Positions 24,610 to 33,294 of a DNA stretch of 64,000 nt are shown here, in pieces. The position numbers and the translations under genes are program-made. Every line of letters begins with the position of its first letter. The first letter of the stretch is position 1. The notes beneath the pieces were generated by a model. That model was not told where the DNA came from. It searched no databases and saw only the letters and a list, made by a program, of their open reading frames with translations. Source of the stretch: CALECP01 sp964389925 (GTDB taxonomy: Bacteria > Chloroflexota > Anaerolineae > Promineifilales > Promineifilaceae); contig CAYMGE010000006.1 of the NCBI GenBank assembly GCA_964389925.1, forward strand, positions 47,636 through 111,635. The letters are read 5' to 3'.

Positions 24610-25760
24610 AGCGGCACTGTCACACAGATCGACGTTCCCGCTGTCGGATTTGTCTTTATCTCAACGTGACCATCGAGCAGAAGCGTGCGCTCACGGATTC
24701 CGAGTAGGCCTGCGCCCACCTTGTCGGCACGACGAGCGGTCACTTTTGCCAAATCAAAGCCGTCACCATCATCGGAGACGGTCAGTTTCAACGTCTCTGA
24801 AATGACCTCCAAATAAACGTGAACACAGGAGGCATTGGCGTGTTTGGCGATGTTGGTGAGGGCTTCTTGCGTGATGCGGTAGAGGTTGGTTTCGATGGTG
24901 GAAGAGAGATTTAATGGTTGAGTTGGGGGGTGAAATTCGGCCGAAACACCCCCCCGCTTCCCCCACTGCTTGACATACCAGCGCAGCGTCGGAACCAACC
25001 CCAAATCATCCAACATCGGCGGCCGCAAATTAAACGATAGCTCACGCACCTGCTCCAGCGTCTGCGTCGTGATCGCCTCTGTCTCATTCAATCGCTCCCG
25101 CCCCGTCACCGACAAATGCCCGTTCAGCTCTCGCTTGAGTGCGCCCAAATTGATCTGAATCGCATTCAAACGCTGCCCTAACTCATCGTGCAGCTCCCGC
25201 GCAAGCTGTTTTTGCTCCGCCTCCTTGATCTCATTCAGCCGCGTATTCAACACGCGCAACTGCTCCCGTTGCCGCTGCACCGCCTCAAACAGCCGCGCCT
25301 TCTCCCGCTCACTCGTCACCTGTAGCTCTTGATGGCGCGTTTGTAACGTCTTCGCCATCTCGCGCAGTTGCAAATGGGTCGTAATGCGTGCCAGCACCTC
25401 TTCCTGTTGCAGCGGCTTGGTCACGTAATCGACCGCCCCGACCTCAAACCCCTTCACCTTCTCCTCAACGCTCGTCAGCGAGGTCATAAAAATGACGGGA
25501 ATCCCCTTTGTCGCCGCGTTCGCCTTGAGTTGGCGGCACGTCTCAAACCCATCAATACCGGGCATCAGCACGTCAAGCAGCACAATATCGGGCTGGTCGT
25601 ACTGCACGCGCCGCAGCGCACTTTCCCCGCTACGTGCGATCCGAATCCCCAGCCCATAGCTCTCCAAAAACGCGACCAGCACGCCCAAGTTCACGGGCGC
25701 GTCATCGACAATCAGCACGCTGTATTGCGCGAGGTCAAAGCCATCACGATAGCTCAACAC
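24606..25760 (-). CDS. Receiver-linked HisKA_3 histidine kinase
   Basis: 384 residues. An N-terminal receiver (LIVDDAPVNLGVL, DIVLLDVLMPG) comes first, followed by a coiled coil (about 130-180). The HisKA_3 dimerisation helix has the phospho-His in LARELHDELGQRLNAIQ, and a NarX-type HATPase has ALTNIAKHANAS, DDGDGF and GAGLLGIRERT. It is soluble. This receiver-first order is typical of kinases that respond to an upstream phosphodonor and pass phosphate to a NarL-type regulator, encoded next. Start: GTG at 25760 is preferred because an ATG at 25802 would lie 59 bases inside the upstream gene; it overlaps that gene's end by 17 bases. Confidence 0.88.
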   Translation of the reverse strand: MLSYRDGFDLAQYSVLIVDDAPVNLGVLVAFLESYGLGIRIARSGESALRRVQYDQPDIVLLDVLMPGIDGFETCRQLKANAATKGIPVIFMTSLTSVEEKVKGFEVGAVDYVTKPLQQEEVLARITTHLQLREMAKTLQTRHQELQVTSEREKARLFEAVQRQREQLRVLNTRLNEIKEAEQKQLARELHDELGQRLNAIQINLGALKRELNGHLSVTGRERLNETEAITTQTLEQVRELSFNLRPPMLDDLGLVPTLRWYVKQWGKRGGVSAEFHPPTQPLNLSSTIETNLYRITQEALTNIAKHANASCVHVYLEVISETLKLTVSDDGDGFDLAKVTARRADKVGAGLLGIRERTLLLDGHVEIKTNPTAGTSICVTVPL

Positions 25761-26205
25761 CGACCTCCCGCCCGTTGATCTTAAGGAAAACCGCATCACC
25801 ATACCCGATCTCTGGCACGTTCGTCGTCAAAATTTCCAGCGTCGTCTTTTGTTGGAAGTGGGTTTGCTTTGTCTCTGGATGTGGATAGTAAATCCAGCCA
25901 GCGTAGGTTGCGCCGCGAAAAATCAATTCACACGCCGAGAAGGAAAACGTTTCGGGTGGATGCAAATGCGTCCATTCGACCTGCTCGAAGCGATGTTGCG
26001 CGTCAATGTGCGTCACGATGTATGGCGCAATTGAGATGTTGAGCGTTGCCAGCCGATACGCCGAAATGTCAAACCCACGCGCCAAAAAGTGCGGGGCTTG
26101 CATCTCCAGCGACCCGGCGGGGTAAGGGGATTGATCGCCCTGTCCCGATGCAACCTGATGCCCTGCCACGACAACGCCATTTATGCTCAATTCGTTTTCA
26201 ATCAT
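25744..26205 (-). CDS. Conserved hypothetical protein coupled to the two-component system
   Basis: 153 residues, beta-rich and acidic-neutral, no signal or membrane segment. Striking segments are NGVVVAGHQVASGQGDQSPYP, TLNISIAPYIV, WTHLHPPETFSFSACELIF and YAGWIYYPHPETKQTHF. I believe it belongs to an unnamed family scattered in cyanobacteria and Chloroflexota, but cannot assign a function; the His and Pro-rich conserved blocks suggest an enzyme or ligand-binding barrel. Its stop lies 17 bases inside the kinase gene, so the three genes are transcribed and translated together, implicating it in signal input. Confidence 0.65.
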   Translation of the reverse strand: MIENELSINGVVVAGHQVASGQGDQSPYPAGSLEMQAPHFLARGFDISAYRLATLNISIAPYIVTHIDAQHRFEQVEWTHLHPPETFSFSACELIFRGATYAGWIYYPHPETKQTHFQQKTTLEILTTNVPEIGYGDAVFLKINGREVGVELS

Positions 26206-26246
26206 CGTTTTTGAGAAATTGCCAACATAGTCCGTTTACAGATATG

Positions 26247-26519
26247 TTACGGGTGTGCTGCAATGTATTCCAAAAGAACGTTGTCAATTTTGGTTTGCCA
26301 ATCTGTTCCAGTCGCCCTGAAATACTCTGTCACCTCACGCGATAGGCGAATCGTAATTTTCTCAGTGGGCGACAAACGAGCAATCGGCCGCAATTCAGCG
26401 AACTCCTTGTCCGCAAGCTCATAGGTGTTTGGGTCGGATGCGATGGCTAACTGAATAGCCGCTTCCTCCTCATCAGTTGGCAATTCAAACACACGACCTG
26501 ATTTAGATGTAATTTGCAT
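26247..26519 (-). CDS. brnA: BrnA-family antitoxin
   Basis: 90 residues. The C-terminal half is a ribbon-helix-helix-type DNA-binding segment (KITIRLSREVTEYFRATGTDWQTKI and DNVLLEYI), as in BrnA/CopG-like antitoxins, which bind the operon promoter and neutralise BrnT. The N-terminal part (PTDEEEAAIQLAIASDPNTYEL) is acidic and would contact the toxin. It overlaps the upstream brnT by 17 bases in the toxin-first order typical of this family. Confidence 0.88.
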   Translation of the reverse strand: MQITSKSGRVFELPTDEEEAAIQLAIASDPNTYELADKEFAELRPIARLSPTEKITIRLSREVTEYFRATGTDWQTKIDNVLLEYIAAHP

Positions 26520-26772
26520 AGTTTTTCACCTCTCGTTTAGTCGCTCGACGCAAACTAATGATACGGCGTACATCGCCACGATCTGTATACACGACACAAA
26601 ATACGCGATGTCCGATGGGTGCATAGCCGATCATGCGGATTTCACCATACTCATAGCGCGTATCTTGTTTCGCCCAAAGCATATCCCACTCTAATTTGCT
26701 TGCGTCCTGCAAAGAGACTTTATGTTTCCTCACATTCGCTCTATCTTTGTTGGGATCATATTCGATCTGCAT
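26503..26772 (-). CDS. brnT: BrnT-family ribonuclease toxin
   Basis: 89 residues from the ATG at 26772. Family hallmarks are YDPNKDRANVRKHKVSLQDA at the start, RYEYGEIRMIGYAPIGHRVFCVVYT in the middle, and RRIISLRRATKREVKNY at the end, which carries the basic RNase residues. BrnT folds like RelE and cleaves RNA. The start was chosen because relatives begin just before YD-x-x-K; an upstream in-frame start adds twelve unlike residues. Together with brnA it forms a complete module. Confidence 0.92.
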   Translation of the reverse strand: MQIEYDPNKDRANVRKHKVSLQDASKLEWDMLWAKQDTRYEYGEIRMIGYAPIGHRVFCVVYTDRGDVRRIISLRRATKREVKNYANYI

Positions 26773-26834
26773 ACGGCTTATTGTGCATACAGCAATCGTG
26801 TTCGTCAACTATCGCTAACTTACATCACTGCCTA

Positions 26835-27599
26835 CTACGGAGCCTCCATCGCCCCCGTCATAATCGCCACCGCTTCCGACATGCGAATCTCGCTGGGCTT
26901 GACGATGGTTGCGCGTTTGCCCAGTCGGTGGATGTGGATGCGATCCGCGATCTCAAAGACGTGCGGCATGTTGTGGCTGATCAGGATAACTGGCAAGCCG
27001 CGATCCCGAATTTTGCGGATCAGGTCTAATACCATCCCCGACTCCTTCACGCCCAGCGCGGCCGTCGGCTCATCCATGATGACGACATTTTTCGCAAATG
27101 CGGCCGTCCGCGCCACCGCGACCCCCTGCCGCTGACCGCCCGAAAGCGTCTCAACCGCCTGTGTCATCGACTGAATGCGGAACTGCAAATCCTGCATGTA
27201 CTCGGTCGCCTCTGCCAACATGCGCTTCTTGTCCAGCAGACGAAAGACGTTGCCAAGCACGCCCGCCCGTCGAATCTCGCGCCCCAAAAACAGATTTTCA
27301 ACGATGTTGAGCGCGGGTGAAACGGCTAAATTTTGGTAAACCGTTTCGATACCGTAAGCGCGTGCATCGAGCGGCGAACGGAACGATACTTTTTCCCCGT
27401 TGACAAAAATCTCCCCTTTGTCGGGAATGACTGCTCCAGAAAGTGCCTTAATCAGCGTCGATTTTCCCGCGCCATTGTCGCCGATGACCGCCATAATTTC
27501 GCCGGACAGTAGCTCAAAATCTGCCCCGTCAAGTGCGGTCACGCTGCCGTAGCGTTTGACCAAGCCGCGTGCTTCGATAACTGGTTTCGTATTGCTCAT
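26835..27599 (-). CDS. Sugar ABC importer ATPase (single-domain, FrcA-like)
   Basis: 254 residues with one ATPase domain: Walker A GDNGAGKST, signature LSGGQRQGVAVART, Walker B VVIMDEPTAALG and switch His ISHNMPHV. The Q-x-L-A-V loop (VYQNLAV) is that of carbohydrate-uptake ATPases (CUT2 class). Most CUT2 ATPases have two fused domains; this is the single-domain FrcA/XylG-short type, so it must dimerise. Its start overlaps the permease stop by 4 bases. It energises uptake through the permease and the triplicated binding protein encoded just upstream. Confidence 0.93.
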   Translation of the reverse strand: MSNTKPVIEARGLVKRYGSVTALDGADFELLSGEIMAVIGDNGAGKSTLIKALSGAVIPDKGEIFVNGEKVSFRSPLDARAYGIETVYQNLAVSPALNIVENLFLGREIRRAGVLGNVFRLLDKKRMLAEATEYMQDLQFRIQSMTQAVETLSGGQRQGVAVARTAAFAKNVVIMDEPTAALGVKESGMVLDLIRKIRDRGLPVILISHNMPHVFEIADRIHIHRLGKRATIVKPSEIRMSEAVAIMTGAMEAP

Positions 27600-28579
27600 G
27601 ACCGCCTCCGCTGTGTTAACTGATCGACTGCAACGGCCAAAATAACGAGAACACCAGTAATAAGCCACTGGTAGATGGAGGGAACGCCCATCAGCGTCAA
27701 GCCGTTGCGGAAAATGCCAACGATGAGCGCACCGAGCAGCGTTCCCAACACGCTGCCGCGCCCACCAAATAGACTCGTGCCGCCCAACACGACGGCGGTG
27801 ATGCTTTCCAAGTTGGCGTTTTGTCCCGCCTGTGGGTCAGCGACTCCCGTGCGTGCAATGAGCAGCAGCCCCGCAATGCCGTATAAAACGCCCGCTGCTG
27901 TGTAGACGTAGAGCAGCAAACGGTCTGTGCGGATACCAGAGAGACGTGCCGCTTCGGGGTCGTCACCGACGGCGTAGATGTGTCGGCCGATAGCCGTCTG
28001 CGTCAGCACATACCACGTCAGCGCGACCATGAAGACGAGAAAGACGGAGCCATAGTTGAAGCGCGTTTCGCCGATGTTGAAGGTTCGGCCGAAAAAGACA
28101 TGCCACGCCGAATCGGTCATCCGCACCGTCGTCACCGTGTAAATCCGCGTCAACGCAAATGCGATATTGAACATACCGAGCGTGACGATAAACGGTGGCA
28201 AGCGCAACTGCGTCACCAGCAACCCGTTCGCCAACCCAAATGCTCCCGCTATCAGCAATCCCGTCAAAATCGCCAACGGCGCGGGCATCCCGTTATTGAC
28301 GAACAACAACGCCATCGCCACCTGACTAAACGCCATAATCATCCCGTTCGACAGGTCGATCCCCGCCGTCAAGATAATCAGCGTTTGCCCAATCGCCAAC
28401 ATCCCCACCACCATCACCTGTTGAATAATCAGGGAAAAGTTTGAAGCCGCCAAAAAGCGGTCGCTCTGCGTGGCAAAAAAGATACATGCCAACAGCAAGG
28501 CGACCACGGGGCCAATCGTCGGTGTCGAAAGACCGCTCAGAAAAGATTTCCCGCGTTCTGTCGCTACAGTTCCAGCCAT
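27596..28579 (-). CDS. Sugar ABC importer permease (RbsC/FrcC family)
   Basis: 327 residues with about nine membrane helices. Family motifs are GQTLIILTAGIDLSNG and GTLLGALIVGIFRNGLTLMGV, and the ATPase-contact loop appears as ARLSGIRTDRLLLYVY. The ATG at 28579 has AAGGAG six bases upstream. It forms the transmembrane dimer of a CUT2 importer for a pentose, hexose or similar sugar. The gap to the upstream binding-protein gene contains an elaborate nested inverted repeat that may reduce expression of this gene relative to the binding protein. Confidence 0.93.
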   Translation of the reverse strand: MAGTVATERGKSFLSGLSTPTIGPVVALLLACIFFATQSDRFLAASNFSLIIQQVMVVGMLAIGQTLIILTAGIDLSNGMIMAFSQVAMALLFVNNGMPAPLAILTGLLIAGAFGLANGLLVTQLRLPPFIVTLGMFNIAFALTRIYTVTTVRMTDSAWHVFFGRTFNIGETRFNYGSVFLVFMVALTWYVLTQTAIGRHIYAVGDDPEAARLSGIRTDRLLLYVYTAAGVLYGIAGLLLIARTGVADPQAGQNANLESITAVVLGGTSLFGGRGSVLGTLLGALIVGIFRNGLTLMGVPSIYQWLITGVLVILAVAVDQLTQRRRS

Positions 28580-28602
28580 CTCGTTCTCCTTCTCAATATA
28601 AC

Positions 28603-28758
28603 CGTAGGGGCTAGGCAAACGGCTCACGATCTTCCACTTGCATGATGTTTACGCCGTTTGTCTCGCCCTTATGTGCGCGATTGTCCAAACGGGGCGAGAT
28701 AAACGGCGTGAAGTTGTGTGCCAGTTTGACACTCGAAGCCGTTTACCTAGCCCCTACG
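28603..28758. repeat. Nested inverted-repeat element between binding protein and permease genes
   Basis: The outer arms are 28603-28623 and 28738-28758 (21 nt, 20 paired; beginning CGTAGGGGCTAGG). The inner arms are 28651-28668 and 28692-28709 (18 nt, 17 paired; beginning ACGCCGTTT). The 156-base unit could form a long double hairpin. A related half-element is at 33295-33358. It could be a MITE-like insertion, an mRNA stabiliser for the binding-protein transcript, or an attenuator. Confidence 0.85.
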
Positions 28759-28774
28759 AATGATTGGTTAGATG

Positions 28775-31700
28775 TTATTCACCCCAGCAAGCATCCAAAC
28801 CAAACGCCGTATCTTCACTCTCAACCCCATCAACAGGATTGTCCGTGATGAGCGTCACGCCCGTGTCGGTGTAGCCAGATGGAACCTCACCACCGTTGAC
28901 CGCATCAACGATTGTCGTCACGCCGAGCGAGGCCATCCGCAGCGGATATTGCTGTGAGGTTGCCGCGATCTGCCCATCGACAATCCCGCGCACACCCGCG
29001 CAGCCACCGTCAACCGAGACGATCAGCACGTCATCGGCACGCCCTGCCGCTTGAAGCGCGGTGTACGCACCAAACGCGGCTGGCTCGTTGATCGTGTAAA
29101 CGACGTTGATTTCAGGGTCACGTGTCAGGCAGTTCTCCATCGCGGTTTGACCCATCGCTTGGTCGCCGCGTGTATCTTCTTCACACACGATTTGCGGGTC
29201 GCCGTCTTCAATGCCGTAGCCTTGAACGAAGCCGTCACGCCGCAACTGCCCGACGCTGATGCCGGGAGCCAAGTTGAGCAGTGCAATCTTGACAGGTTCA
29301 TCACCCATCACGCCACGCGCATACTCACCGATCAGCACACCTGCAAGGAAGTTGTCTGTCGCGTAAAGTGCGTTGGTCGCGTCTTCGGGATCGGTTGGCG
29401 TGTCGAGCGCAATCACGATCACACCCGCCTCACGCGCCCGCTCAATCGCGGGAACAATCGCCGACGTGTCGCTTGGCGTGATCAAAATGCCCTGTGCGCC
29501 CGCCGCGATCATGTTCTCAATCGCCGTAACTTGGCTCTCATTGTCGCCGTCAAACGTACCAGCCGCCGTCATCAGCGTAATGCCGAGTTCATCGGCCGCC
29601 TGTTGCGCCCCTTCTTTCATCTTGACAAAGAACGGATTCGTCTCCGTCTTCGTAATCAGGCCGATAATCACATCGCTGTTGTCTGCCATTGGAGCCGCTG
29701 CATTGGCGACTGCTTCTTCGGCCGCTTCCATCGCGCCATCACTCGGCTCACCCCAGCAGCTTTCGATACCAAACACGCCATTCTCGCTGGCGAGTCCCGG
29801 CTGTGGATTGTTCGTGATGAGCGTCACGCCCGTGTCGGTGTAGCCAAATGCGCGGCGACCCGTCTGGGCAAATTCAACGACCGCCTCAACGCCAAGTGAG
29901 GCCATCCGCAACGGATATTGCTGCGAAGTCGCGCCGATCAAGCCGCTGTTAACCCCTTCAACACCCGCGCAGCCGCCATCAACCGACACGATCAGCACGT
30001 CATCCGCACGTCCCGCCGCCTCAATCGCCGTGTATGCGCCGAATGCGGCTGGCTCGTTAATCGTATAAACCACGTCGATTTCAGGGTCTTTCGTCAAGCA
30101 GTTTTCCATTGCGGTCTGACCCATTGCCTGATCGCCGCGTGTATCTTCTTCACAGACGATTTGCGGGTCGCCGTCTTCAATGCCATACCCTTGAATAAAG
30201 CCATCACGCCGTAACTGCCCAACGCTGATGCCGGGAGCCAAGTTGAGCAACGCAATTTTGACCTCATCATCACCCTTGATCGCACGCGCATATTCACCGA
30301 TGAGAACACCTGCAAGGAAGTTATCCGTTGCAAACAGCGCGTCAGTTGCATTTTCTGGTTCAGTGGGTGTGTCGAGCGCAATCACCATGACACCTTCTGC
30401 ACGCGCCGCCTCAATTGCGGGAACGATTGCCGATGTGTCGCTAGGCGTAATTAGAATGCCCTGTGCGCCAGCCGCAACCATATTCTCAATCGCGGTGACT
30501 TGGCTTTCATTGTCGCCATCAAACGTTCCCGCCGCCGTCATCAACGTTGCGCCAGCAGCATCGGCCGCCGCCTGCGCCCCTTCCTTCATCTTGACAAAGA
30601 ACGGGTTCGTTTCTGTCTTCGTAATCAAGCCGATGATGATTTCGCCATCTGTGCCACCGCGAGAGGGCAACCCTGCACTGGCCTCTTCCGCCATCATTTC
30701 GCGTGCCGCCGCGACTGCTGCCTCTGCATCATCCATCGCGCCGTCGCTTGGCTCACCCCAGCAGTTCTCGACACCAAACACGCCGTCTTCGCTGTTGAGA
30801 CCCGCCTTCGGGAAGTTGGTAATCAGCGTCACGCCCGTGTCAGTGTACCCTTCAACGCCGCGTCCAGAGAGTGCGTAATTCACGCCAGCCTCAACGCCGA
30901 GCGAGGCCATCCGCAGCGGATATTGCTGTGAGGTCGCCGCGATGCGTCCGTCGTTGATCCCTTCAACACCCGCGCACCCGCCGTCAACTGAGACGATCAG
31001 TACGTCATCGGCACGTCCTGCCGCTTCAAGTGCGGTGTATGCGCCAAATGCGGCTGGCTCGTTGATGGTGTAGACGACGTTAATATCGGGGTCTTTCGTC
31101 AGGCAGTTTTCCATTGCCGTTTGACCCATCGCCTGATCGCCGCGTGTGTCCTCTTGGCAAACGACTTGTGGATCACTTTCGCTGATGCCATATCCATCGA
31201 GGAAACCATCACGCCGCAACTGACCGACGCTAATGCCGGGAGCCAAGTTGAGCAGTGCGATTTTGGCAGGTTCGTCGCCCATTTCGGCCGCCGCATACTC
31301 CCCGATCAACTGACCTGCCAAGAAGTTGTCCGTCGCAAACAGTGCATCGGTTGCGTCTTGTGGGTCAGTCGGCGTGTCAAGTGCGATGACGAGAACGCCC
31401 GCCTCGCGTGCCGATTCAATTGACGGCACAATCGCCGATGTGTCGCTTGGCGTAATCAAAATCGCCTGTGCGCCCGCCGCGACCATGTTTTCAATTGCGG
31501 TGACTTGGCTCTCATTGTCGCCGTCAAATGTGCCAGCGGCCGTCATCAACGTTGCGCCTAGCTCATCCGCTTTGGCCTGTGCGCCTTCTTTCATTTTGAC
31601 AAAAAATGGGTTTGTTTCCGTCTTGGTGATGAGGCCGATGATAATCTCATCGGGGGCTTCTACCACTTCTTCAGTCGGGGCGGCCGTTTCCTCTGTCGGT

Positions 31701-31801
31701 TCGGGGTCGGGTTCAGGGGTTGAACAGGCAACCACCATCGTCAGCGCGGCTAACGCCAAAATGAGCGACAGTCGCTTTTGCATAAAGTGAATCAAAGTCA
31801 T
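28775..31801 (-). CDS. Triplicated sugar-binding lipoprotein (three tandem Peripla_BP_4 domains)
   Basis: 1008 residues from the ATG at 31801, which has GGAGAAG upstream; ATG codons six codons before and six after are alternatives. A lipobox LTMVVAC (Cys 26) and an acidic Pro/Thr/Glu linker lead into three complete type-I periplasmic binding domains of about 300 residues each. Each starts IIIGLITKTETNPFF (third copy VIIG...) and ends near CWGE; they lie at about 52-351, 387-686 and 711-1008. Acidic/Ala-rich linkers of 35 and 25 residues separate them. The copies are roughly 80-90% identical by eye, keep matching Cys pairs, and all retain the ligand-cleft residues N-x-F-F, D-T-P and N-E-P. One such domain is normal. 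It delivers sugar to the permease and ATPase downstream. Confidence 0.93.
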   Translation of the reverse strand: MTLIHFMQKRLSLILALAALTMVVACSTPEPDPEPTEETAAPTEEVVEAPDEIIIGLITKTETNPFFVKMKEGAQAKADELGATLMTAAGTFDGDNESQVTAIENMVAAGAQAILITPSDTSAIVPSIESAREAGVLVIALDTPTDPQDATDALFATDNFLAGQLIGEYAAAEMGDEPAKIALLNLAPGISVGQLRRDGFLDGYGISESDPQVVCQEDTRGDQAMGQTAMENCLTKDPDINVVYTINEPAAFGAYTALEAAGRADDVLIVSVDGGCAGVEGINDGRIAATSQQYPLRMASLGVEAGVNYALSGRGVEGYTDTGVTLITNFPKAGLNSEDGVFGVENCWGEPSDGAMDDAEAAVAAAREMMAEEASAGLPSRGGTDGEIIIGLITKTETNPFFVKMKEGAQAAADAAGATLMTAAGTFDGDNESQVTAIENMVAAGAQGILITPSDTSAIVPAIEAARAEGVMVIALDTPTEPENATDALFATDNFLAGVLIGEYARAIKGDDEVKIALLNLAPGISVGQLRRDGFIQGYGIEDGDPQIVCEEDTRGDQAMGQTAMENCLTKDPEIDVVYTINEPAAFGAYTAIEAAGRADDVLIVSVDGGCAGVEGVNSGLIGATSQQYPLRMASLGVEAVVEFAQTGRRAFGYTDTGVTLITNNPQPGLASENGVFGIESCWGEPSDGAMEAAEEAVANAAAPMADNSDVIIGLITKTETNPFFVKMKEGAQQAADELGITLMTAAGTFDGDNESQVTAIENMIAAGAQGILITPSDTSAIVPAIERAREAGVIVIALDTPTDPEDATNALYATDNFLAGVLIGEYARGVMGDEPVKIALLNLAPGISVGQLRRDGFVQGYGIEDGDPQIVCEEDTRGDQAMGQTAMENCLTRDPEINVVYTINEPAAFGAYTALQAAGRADDVLIVSVDGGCAGVRGIVDGQIAATSQQYPLRMASLGVTTIVDAVNGGEVPSGYTDTGVTLITDNPVDGVESEDTAFGLDACWGE

Positions 31802-32247
31802 GACATTCTTCTCCATCAAAGTTGATTTTGAGCCAGCGAAATTGCTGTTCTCAGGATAGAATGGTCATGTCGCACAAAGTAGCTTTGGACGGCATTTTGT
31901 GCGACATCCCATTGGGGCAACCTCTTTTTAGGGGTTGCTCTTTTGCTTTTGCGGGTAAAAGCCCTGCGAATACAAAGATAATGGAGCGATGTCAATTGGG
32001 GTATAGGGGTTTTGCCTAGATCGGGGTGGGAAATTGCTTAGATTGGCTGAGGATGGATTCAGTCGCTGTCGTGCAAACACCTTATCGGCCCGATAGCGTC
32101 TGCAAAGGTGGAAATGTCGCCGACCATCCCAAACGAGCAGTGCGCTCACAATGCACGAAAGTGTGCCTTCTGCTCTTTGTCCAATTTTTCTGTACAATTA
32201 CAGGCGACGATTGTACTATTGCCCGAAACACCAGCAGGCGGTTAACA
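31802..32247. promoter_or_regulatory. Divergent intergenic region with several hairpins
   Basis: About 445 bases between the binding-protein gene and azlC, no convincing gene. It holds a hairpin with GCAACC (31918-31923) pairing to GGTTGC (31932-31937) followed by a T-rich stretch, and an inverted repeat GTACAAT/ATTGTAC at 32192-32198 and 32210-32216, about 30 bases before the azlC start. Both are likely control elements for azlCD. Confidence 0.5.
32192..32216. promoter_or_regulatory. Inverted repeat GTACAAT-n11-ATTGTAC upstream of azlC
   Basis: A perfect 7-bp inverted repeat whose left arm includes a TACAAT -10-like hexamer. A repressor bound here would cover the probable azlC promoter. Confidence 0.5.
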
Positions 32248-32952
32248 ATGAACAGTAAGCAAGATATGTTGACACCGCGCAGTGCCTTTATGAGCGGCGC
32301 ACGTGATATTTTCCCAATTTTGTTTGGCGCGTTGCCGTTTGGAATGGTGGTGGGGGTCGTCTCGGCCGAACTCAACCTCACCTCTATCCAAACCTTCGCC
32401 GAGTCAGCCCTGATTTTTGCGGGGGCGGCCCAACTCGTCGCGCTCGATCTGCTAGACAAAGATGCTGCCCTGTGGGTCATTGTGCTATCGGCCGGCATCC
32501 TCAATTTACGCCACGTCATCTACAGCGCATCACTCGCCCCTTTCTATAAAAAGCTCTCACCACTTTGGAAAGCTGCACTTTCGTTTAGCATGGTTGACCA
32601 AGTTTACGCGCTCTCCTACGCCCATCACAGCGAAAATCCAACCGCCCCCAACAAACATTGGTATCACATGGGACTCGCCTCAACTATTGCCTGTGTTTGG
32701 CTGGTGGCAACGATGATTGGTTACTTTCTCGGCGCAATCATCCCCGATAGCTGGTCGCTCACTTTTGTTATCCCACTAATGTTTTTGGCACTGCTCGTCC
32801 CCTCTGTCAAAGATCGCGCCTATTTGATCGCTGCATTGGTCTCGGCCGTTGTCATCATGTTCACCGTCGATCTCCCCAACAATATCGGCCTCATTATCGC
32901 CACCTTCGCAGGAATTGTGACGGGTTTCATTTTAGGCGAAAAAGAGTCATAA
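32248..32952 (+). CDS. azlC: AzlC-family branched-chain amino acid exporter, large subunit
   Basis: 234 residues from the ATG at 32248. The family start is GARDIFPILFGALPFGMVVGVV, followed by FAGAAQLVALDLL and LNLRHVIYSASLAPF, all AzlC hallmarks. About six to seven membrane helices. With AzlD it forms an exporter of branched-chain amino acids and analogues in the inner membrane. azlD starts 13 bases downstream. A longer in-frame reading upstream to 32026 is not supported by homology. Confidence 0.93.
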   Translation: MNSKQDMLTPRSAFMSGARDIFPILFGALPFGMVVGVVSAELNLTSIQTFAESALIFAGAAQLVALDLLDKDAALWVIVLSAGILNLRHVIYSASLAPFYKKLSPLWKAALSFSMVDQVYALSYAHHSENPTAPNKHWYHMGLASTIACVWLVATMIGYFLGAIIPDSWSLTFVIPLMFLALLVPSVKDRAYLIAALVSAVVIMFTVDLPNNIGLIIATFAGIVTGFILGEKES

Positions 32953-32965
32953 CTTGCCGCTCCCT

Positions 32966-33277
32966 ATGAAAATCTGGCTTGTCATCCTATTCGTTGCCCT
33001 CATCACATTTCTCGAACGTGCCTCGTTCATCCTCATTTTTAGCCAGTGGGAAATGCCCGATTGGTTCAAACGCGCCTTGCGTTATGTTCCTGCCGCCGTT
33101 TTCCCTGCGCTGATCACACCGCTGTTTTTGCGAACAGACGGTGCGCTCGATTTGACGGTTGGCAATCTGAAGATTTGGGCGGGGTTAGTCGCCTTGCTGG
33201 TCGCATGGCGGACAAAGCATCTTTTGGCAACAATTGTAGCGGGGATGATTGCGTTGTGGGTGTTGCAACTACTTTGA
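32966..33277 (+). CDS. azlD: AzlD-family exporter subunit
   Basis: 103 residues with four membrane helices. It starts MKIWLVILFVALITFLERASFI and has RALRYVPAAVFPALI, the AzlD signature, ending in a hydrophobic helix (LATIVAGMIALWVLQLL). It partners AzlC. A TTG four codons upstream could also start the gene, but the ATG matches family length. Confidence 0.92.
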   Translation: MKIWLVILFVALITFLERASFILIFSQWEMPDWFKRALRYVPAAVFPALITPLFLRTDGALDLTVGNLKIWAGLVALLVAWRTKHLLATIVAGMIALWVLQLL

Positions 33278-33294
33278 CAGACGCTGATTACTCA

